NCBI GenBank assembly: GCA_963786625.1
Contig: CAWAZS010000014.1
Span: 496,001-560,000 of the forward strand
Direction of reading: 5' to 3'
DNA: 64,000 bases
From: CAIWHR01 sp963786625
GTDB taxonomy: Bacteria; Pseudomonadota; Gammaproteobacteria; Burkholderiales; Casimicrobiaceae
Shown: positions 60,321 to 64,000 of the stretch, in pieces
Layout: each line of letters begins with the position of its first letter
How positions within the stretch are numbered: position 1 is the stretch's first letter
Program-made: the position numbers and the translations under genes
Notes under the pieces: model-generated
The model's database searches: none
The model's input: the letters and a program-made list of their open reading frames with translations, nothing else
What the model was told of the DNA's origin: nothing

Positions 60321-63300
60321 TCAGCGGTGCAGCCATTGGCGAAGCACGCCGATCATCCGTTCCGTCTCGACAGGCTTGGAGAGGTAGTCCCAGGCCCCGG
60401 CCTCGATGCATTTCTCGCGATCGCCCTTCATGGCCTTGGCGGTGACGGCAATGATGGGCAGATCCTTGCATGCGGGGATCGTGCGAATCTCGCGGATCGT
60501 GTCGATGCCGTCGATCTCCGGCATCATGATGTCCATCAGAACGATGTCCACGTTCGGCTTGCTCTGCAGGTACCGTATCGCCTCGCGCCCATTGTCGTGG
60601 GAGACGACAGCCATGCCGTGGTCTTCCAGCAGCGACGTCAGCGCGAAGATGTTGCGCACGTCGTCGTCGACGATCATGACGCGCTTTCCCTTCAGTGCCC
60701 CGTCGGACTCGTGGAGGGCTCGCAGGACCGCGCGCTGCGCCTCCGGCATCTTCGCGAGATCCCGGTGCAGGAGGAGGCTTGCCTGATCCAGCAGGCGCTC
60801 GGGGGACCGGATGTCGCGCACGACGGCGCTCCGTGCCAGGCTGCGCCAGCCGTTGAGGCGCCTGGGCTCGGTCACCCCGCCATAGACGATGATGGGCACG
60901 TGATCCAGTGACGTTTCCTCGCCTGCTTCCGGTGATTCGTCGTCGCCCTCCCCGGCGAGCGCGTCCGCATCCAGCACCATGCAGTCGACGCGATTGTTCC
61001 TGACGAGGTCCGACGCCGTCGCGCGTCCTTCGGCCGTCAGCACCCTGATGTCGTCGGCGGCAAGCTGTCGAACCAGCTCGTTCCGCCGCGCCGGACTTGC
61101 CGCGACGACCAGCAGGCTCTTCTCGACGGGTCCGACAAAGCGTTTCACATCGGTCAGCAAGGCCGCGAGGACATCCTTGTTCTGGATCGGTTTGCCGACG
61201 AACGAGAGTGCTCCGGAATGAAGTGCCCGCTCGCGGGCATCGTCGGTCGAAATGACGATCACCGGAATGTGCCGCGTTGCGGCATCGTTCTTCAGGCGAT
61301 TCAGGACTCGCCAGCCGTCGATGTCGGGCAGGACGAGATCGAGCGTGATGGCCGAAGGCTTGAATTGGTCGGTGAGGTTCAGGGCCACCACACCCCGCGT
61401 GGTTACGATCCCCTTGAAGCCGATCTCGCGCGAGGTTTCGAGCAGCACTCGCGCGAACGCGAGATCATTCTCGATGATGAGCAGGGTGTCATCGCCCGGC
61501 TCGATGGAATCGCGGTCATCGCCCACCTCGTTGATGAGCTGGACGATGGACGGAACGAGCTCGCCGCCGTGTGTCACGGCGGCCTCGTCCGCGATGGCAG
61601 GGCGCGCCCGGTCCCCACCATCGCTCCGGTTGCGGATTTCGGCACCGGCGCCGTTGGGTGTCGTCACGTTGGTCGGGGGAGTCACGCCGGCGATCGCCGA
61701 CCCGGCGGCGAGCGTTCGGCCGGGGCGCGGCGGCAGCGTGTAGACGATGGGCAGATACAGCGTGAACGTGCTTCCCGCCCGCGGCGCGCTGACGAGCCTG
61801 ATCTCCCCGCCGAGCAGACGCGATAGCTCGCGGCTGATCGCGAGACCCAGTCCCGTGCCGCCGAATTTCCGGTTGGTGCTCCCGTCCGCCTGCTGAAAGG
61901 CTTCGAAGATGATCTGCTGCTTCTCCTGCGAGATGCCGATTCCGGTGTCCCGCACCGAGAACGCGATGACCTCGGAGGCGCGATTCAGGCTTTCGTTCTG
62001 TGAGCTCCATCCGGATGTCGCAGGCTCGATCGCCAGCGTGACGTGCCCCTCGTGCGTGAACTTGAAAGCGTTCGACAGCAGGTTCTTCAGCACCTGCTGC
62101 AGACGTTTGGGGTCTGCGAACATCGCTCTCGGGAGCTTCGGGTCCAAACGAATGAAGAAGTCGACGTTCTTGGCTTCCGCGACGTGGCGGAAGCCGCGCT
62201 CGACGTAGCGGCGAAGCTCGTCCAGCTTCAGCTCGGTCGGTTCGACGACCACGGTTCCCGACTCGATCTTCGAGAGATCGAGGATGTCGTTGATCAGCGT
62301 CAGCAGGTCGTTCCCCGACGCGTGAATCGTCTTCGAGTACTCGACCTGCTTCGCCGTCAGATTGCCCTCGGCGTTCCGGCAGAGCTGATCGGAGAGGATC
62401 AGCAGGCTGTTGAGCGGTGTTCTGAGCTCGTGTGACATGTTCGCCAGGAACTCGGACTTGTACTTGGACGTCAGCGCGAGCTGTTCGGCCTTCTCCTCGA
62501 GTGCCTTGCGGGCCTGTTCGACTTCCTGGTTCTTGCGCTCGACTTCCTGGTTCTGGTGGGCGAGCAGTCCCGCCTTTTCCTCGAGCTCCTGATTGGTCTG
62601 CTGCAGCTCCTGCTGCCGGCTCTGCAGTTCCTGCGCCAGGGACTGGGACTGCGTGAGCAGGTCTTCCGTCCGTGTGTTGGCCTCGATCGTGTTGATGACG
62701 ATGCCGATGCTTTCCATGAGCTGGTCCAGGAATGCTTCGTGCGTTGCACTGAATCGCTCGAACGAGGCGAGCTCCAGCACGCCCTTGACCTGACCTTCGA
62801 AGACGACGGGCAGAACGAGGATGTTCTGCGGTGGCGCCGCGCCCAGCCCGGAGAAGATCGTGATGTAGTCGAGCGGCACCTTCGACAGGAGGATCTTCTC
62901 CTTCTCGATGGCGCATTGGCCGACGAGGCCCTGGCCCATTTCGAGCTGGCTGCCGATGGCGCTCTGGCCCTTCGAGCCATAGCTTGCAAGAAGGGTGAGC
63001 CGCGGTCGTTCGCGGCTCGCGTCGAGCACGTAGAACACGGCGTGCTGAGCCGCGACGACGGGTGCGAGCTCGGAAAGGATGAGGCGCCCGACCGTATTCA
63101 GATCCTTCTGGCCCTGGAGCATCCGGCTGAACTTGGCGAGATTGGTCTTGAGCCAGTCCTGCTCCGTGTTCTTGCGCGTCGTATCCCGCAGATTGCGGAT
63201 CATCTCGTTGGTCGTGTCCTTGAGCGCGGCGACCTCGCCCCGCGCCTCGACCGTGATCGAGCGCGTGAGGTCGCCTTGCGTCACCGCGGTTGCCACTTCG

Positions 63301-64000
63301 GCGATCGCGCGCACCTGCGTCGTCAGATTGGCGGCGAGCTGGTTGACGTTCTCGGTCAGGCCCTTCCATGTCCCCGCGGCACCGGGAACCTTGGCCTGGC
63401 CGCCCAGCTTGCCCTCTACGCCCACTTCCCGCGCGACGGTGGTCACCTGGTCGGCGAAGGTCGCCAGCGTGTCGATCATGCCGTTGATGGTCTCCGTGAG
63501 CGCCGCGATCTCGCCTTTTGCCTCGACCGTGAGCTTTTGCTGCAGGTCGCCGTTGGCGACGGCGGTCACGACCTTGGCGATCCCGCGCACCTGGCTCGTC
63601 AGGTTGCCGGCCATGAAGTTCACGCTGTCGGTCAGGTCCTTCCACGTTCCGGCAACGCCCTTGACCTTGGCCTGCCCGCCGAGGATTCCTTCCGTGCCGA
63701 CCTCGCGGGCGACGCGGGTCACTTCCGAGGCGAACGAGCTCAGCTGGTCGACCATGGTGTTGATCGTGTTCTTGAGCTCGAGGATCTCGCCCTTGACGTC
63801 GACGGTGATCTTCTTCGACAGGTCGCCGCTCGCGACCGCCTTGGTCACGTCGGCGATGTTGCGCACCTGGCCGGTCAGGTTGCTGGCCATGAAGTTGACG
63901 CTGTCGGTCAGGTCCTTCCACGTCCCGGCGACGCCCTGCACGTCGGCCTGGCCGCCCAGGCGCCCGTCGGTGCCGACCTCGCGCGCGACCCGCGTCACTT
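60321..64000 (-). CDS. Multi-HAMP hybrid histidine kinase with two receivers (5' end beyond the window)
   Basis: The visible 1,226 residues begin inside a row of HAMP-like units of about 92 residues. At least three and part of a fourth are seen, each with GTWKDLTDSVN or a variant and an IxEVATAVTxGDL-type helix. A GAF-like domain follows (about 300-440), then a long coiled coil, a HisKA domain (LANMSHELRTPLNSLLILSD), an ATPase domain (FGGTGLGLAISRELSRLLGG), then two receivers (LVLPDIDGW and LMDIMMPEIDGI). The N-terminus and any sensor domain lie outside the window. It heads the signalling operon of 57.4-64 kb. HAMP arrays of this type occur in very large soluble kinases. Confidence 0.92.
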   Translation of the reverse strand, partial: VTRVAREVGTDGRLGGQADVQGVAGTWKDLTDSVNFMASNLTGQVRNIADVTKAVASGDLSKKITVDVKGEILELKNTINTMVDQLSSFASEVTRVAREVGTEGILGGQAKVKGVAGTWKDLTDSVNFMAGNLTSQVRGIAKVVTAVANGDLQQKLTVEAKGEIAALTETINGMIDTLATFADQVTTVAREVGVEGKLGGQAKVPGAAGTWKGLTENVNQLAANLTTQVRAIAEVATAVTQGDLTRSITVEARGEVAALKDTTNEMIRNLRDTTRKNTEQDWLKTNLAKFSRMLQGQKDLNTVGRLILSELAPVVAAQHAVFYVLDASRERPRLTLLASYGSKGQSAIGSQLEMGQGLVGQCAIEKEKILLSKVPLDYITIFSGLGAAPPQNILVLPVVFEGQVKGVLELASFERFSATHEAFLDQLMESIGIVINTIEANTRTEDLLTQSQSLAQELQSRQQELQQTNQELEEKAGLLAHQNQEVERKNQEVEQARKALEEKAEQLALTSKYKSEFLANMSHELRTPLNSLLILSDQLCRNAEGNLTAKQVEYSKTIHASGNDLLTLINDILDLSKIESGTVVVEPTELKLDELRRYVERGFRHVAEAKNVDFFIRLDPKLPRAMFADPKRLQQVLKNLLSNAFKFTHEGHVTLAIEPATSGWSSQNESLNRASEVIAFSVRDTGIGISQEKQQIIFEAFQQADGSTNRKFGGTGLGLAISRELSRLLGGEIRLVSAPRAGSTFTLYLPIVYTLPPRPGRTLAAGSAIAGVTPPTNVTTPNGAGAEIRNRSDGGDRARPAIADEAAVTHGGELVPSIVQLINEVGDDRDSIEPGDDTLLIIENDLAFARVLLETSREIGFKGIVTTRGVVALNLTDQFKPSAITLDLVLPDIDGWRVLNRLKNDAATRHIPVIVISTDDARERALHSGALSFVGKPIQNKDVLAALLTDVKRFVGPVEKSLLVVAASPARRNELVRQLAADDIRVLTAEGRATASDLVRNNRVDCMVLDADALAGEGDDESPEAGEETSLDHVPIIVYGGVTEPRRLNGWRSLARSAVVRDIRSPERLLDQASLLLHRDLAKMPEAQRAVLRALHESDGALKGKRVMIVDDDVRNIFALTSLLEDHGMAVVSHDNGREAIRYLQSKPNVDIVLMDIMMPEIDGIDTIREIRTIPACKDLPIIAVTAKAMKGDREKCIEAGAWDYLSKPVETERMIGVLRQWLHR

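Overview
The window is high-GC DNA from a sulfur-oxidising betaproteobacterium. I infer this from a complete reverse (oxidative) dsr operon, soeABC, sat-aprBA, a high-potential iron-sulfur protein, and Burkholderiales-style genes such as a Bug-type solute-binding protein, DUF3182, and glycine-zipper and CcoQ-like small membrane proteins. No rRNA, tRNA, integrase, transposase or CRISPR array was recognised. Placement below class level is not possible from the sequence alone.

Layout. 0.1-11 kb: phosphoenolpyruvate carboxylase followed by mostly small metabolic or hypothetical genes (DUF4202, a monooxygenase-fold protein, methyltransferases, a P-loop kinase, a carotenoid/retinol-type FAD oxidoreductase, a cyclotransferase, a YciI-like protein, a tautomerase, an SDR). 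11-21.3 kb, minus strand: soeABC, sat, aprBA, a YkgJ-like cysteine-cluster protein and a DUF3365 haem protein. Divergent from soeA is a NarX/NarL-like two-component system (21.6-23.8 kb). 23.8-26.7 kb: a Bug solute-binding protein with an AtuA/DUF4387 pair. 26.8-41.2 kb, minus strand: dsrA-B-E-F-H-C-M-K-L-J-O-P-N, a cysteine-free DsrC paralogue, dsrR and the sirohaem gene cobA. 41.6-48.8 kb, plus strand, divergent from dsrA: a ten- or eleven-gene cluster with a Cas6/Cmx6-family protein, a second cysteine-free DsrC-like protein, a TusA-TusA fusion, a TauD-like dioxygenase, an HTH/[2Fe-2S]/ferredoxin-reductase fusion, an S24-like protein without its serine, and several unknowns. It ends convergent with a HiPIP gene. 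49.3-57.4 kb: small stress and envelope genes (metallothionein, crystallin/glycine-zipper, DUF3182 plus hydrolase, DUF883-like, CcoQ-like, a superoxide dismutase relic). 57.4-64 kb, minus strand: a signalling operon with a multi-HAMP hybrid kinase cut by the window edge, a second hybrid kinase and a phosphotransfer-like protein.

How it works together. Sulfur delivered by DsrEFH/TusA-type carriers is loaded on DsrC and oxidised to sulfite by DsrAB. DsrL and the DsrMKJOP membrane complex handle electrons, while CobA and DsrN build the sirohaem amide. Sulfite then goes to sulfate directly (SoeABC) or through APS (AprBA) with ATP recovery (Sat). The plus-strand cluster next to dsrA looks like an uncharacterised accessory or regulatory module for this pathway.

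Quality note: at least a dozen genes (aprA, aprB, sat, soeA, soeC, the AtuA gene, the cas6-like gene, the HiPIP gene and others) carry one or more frameshifts while the protein sequence on both sides stays well conserved. The whole dsr operon has none. I read these as probable indel errors, not decay.
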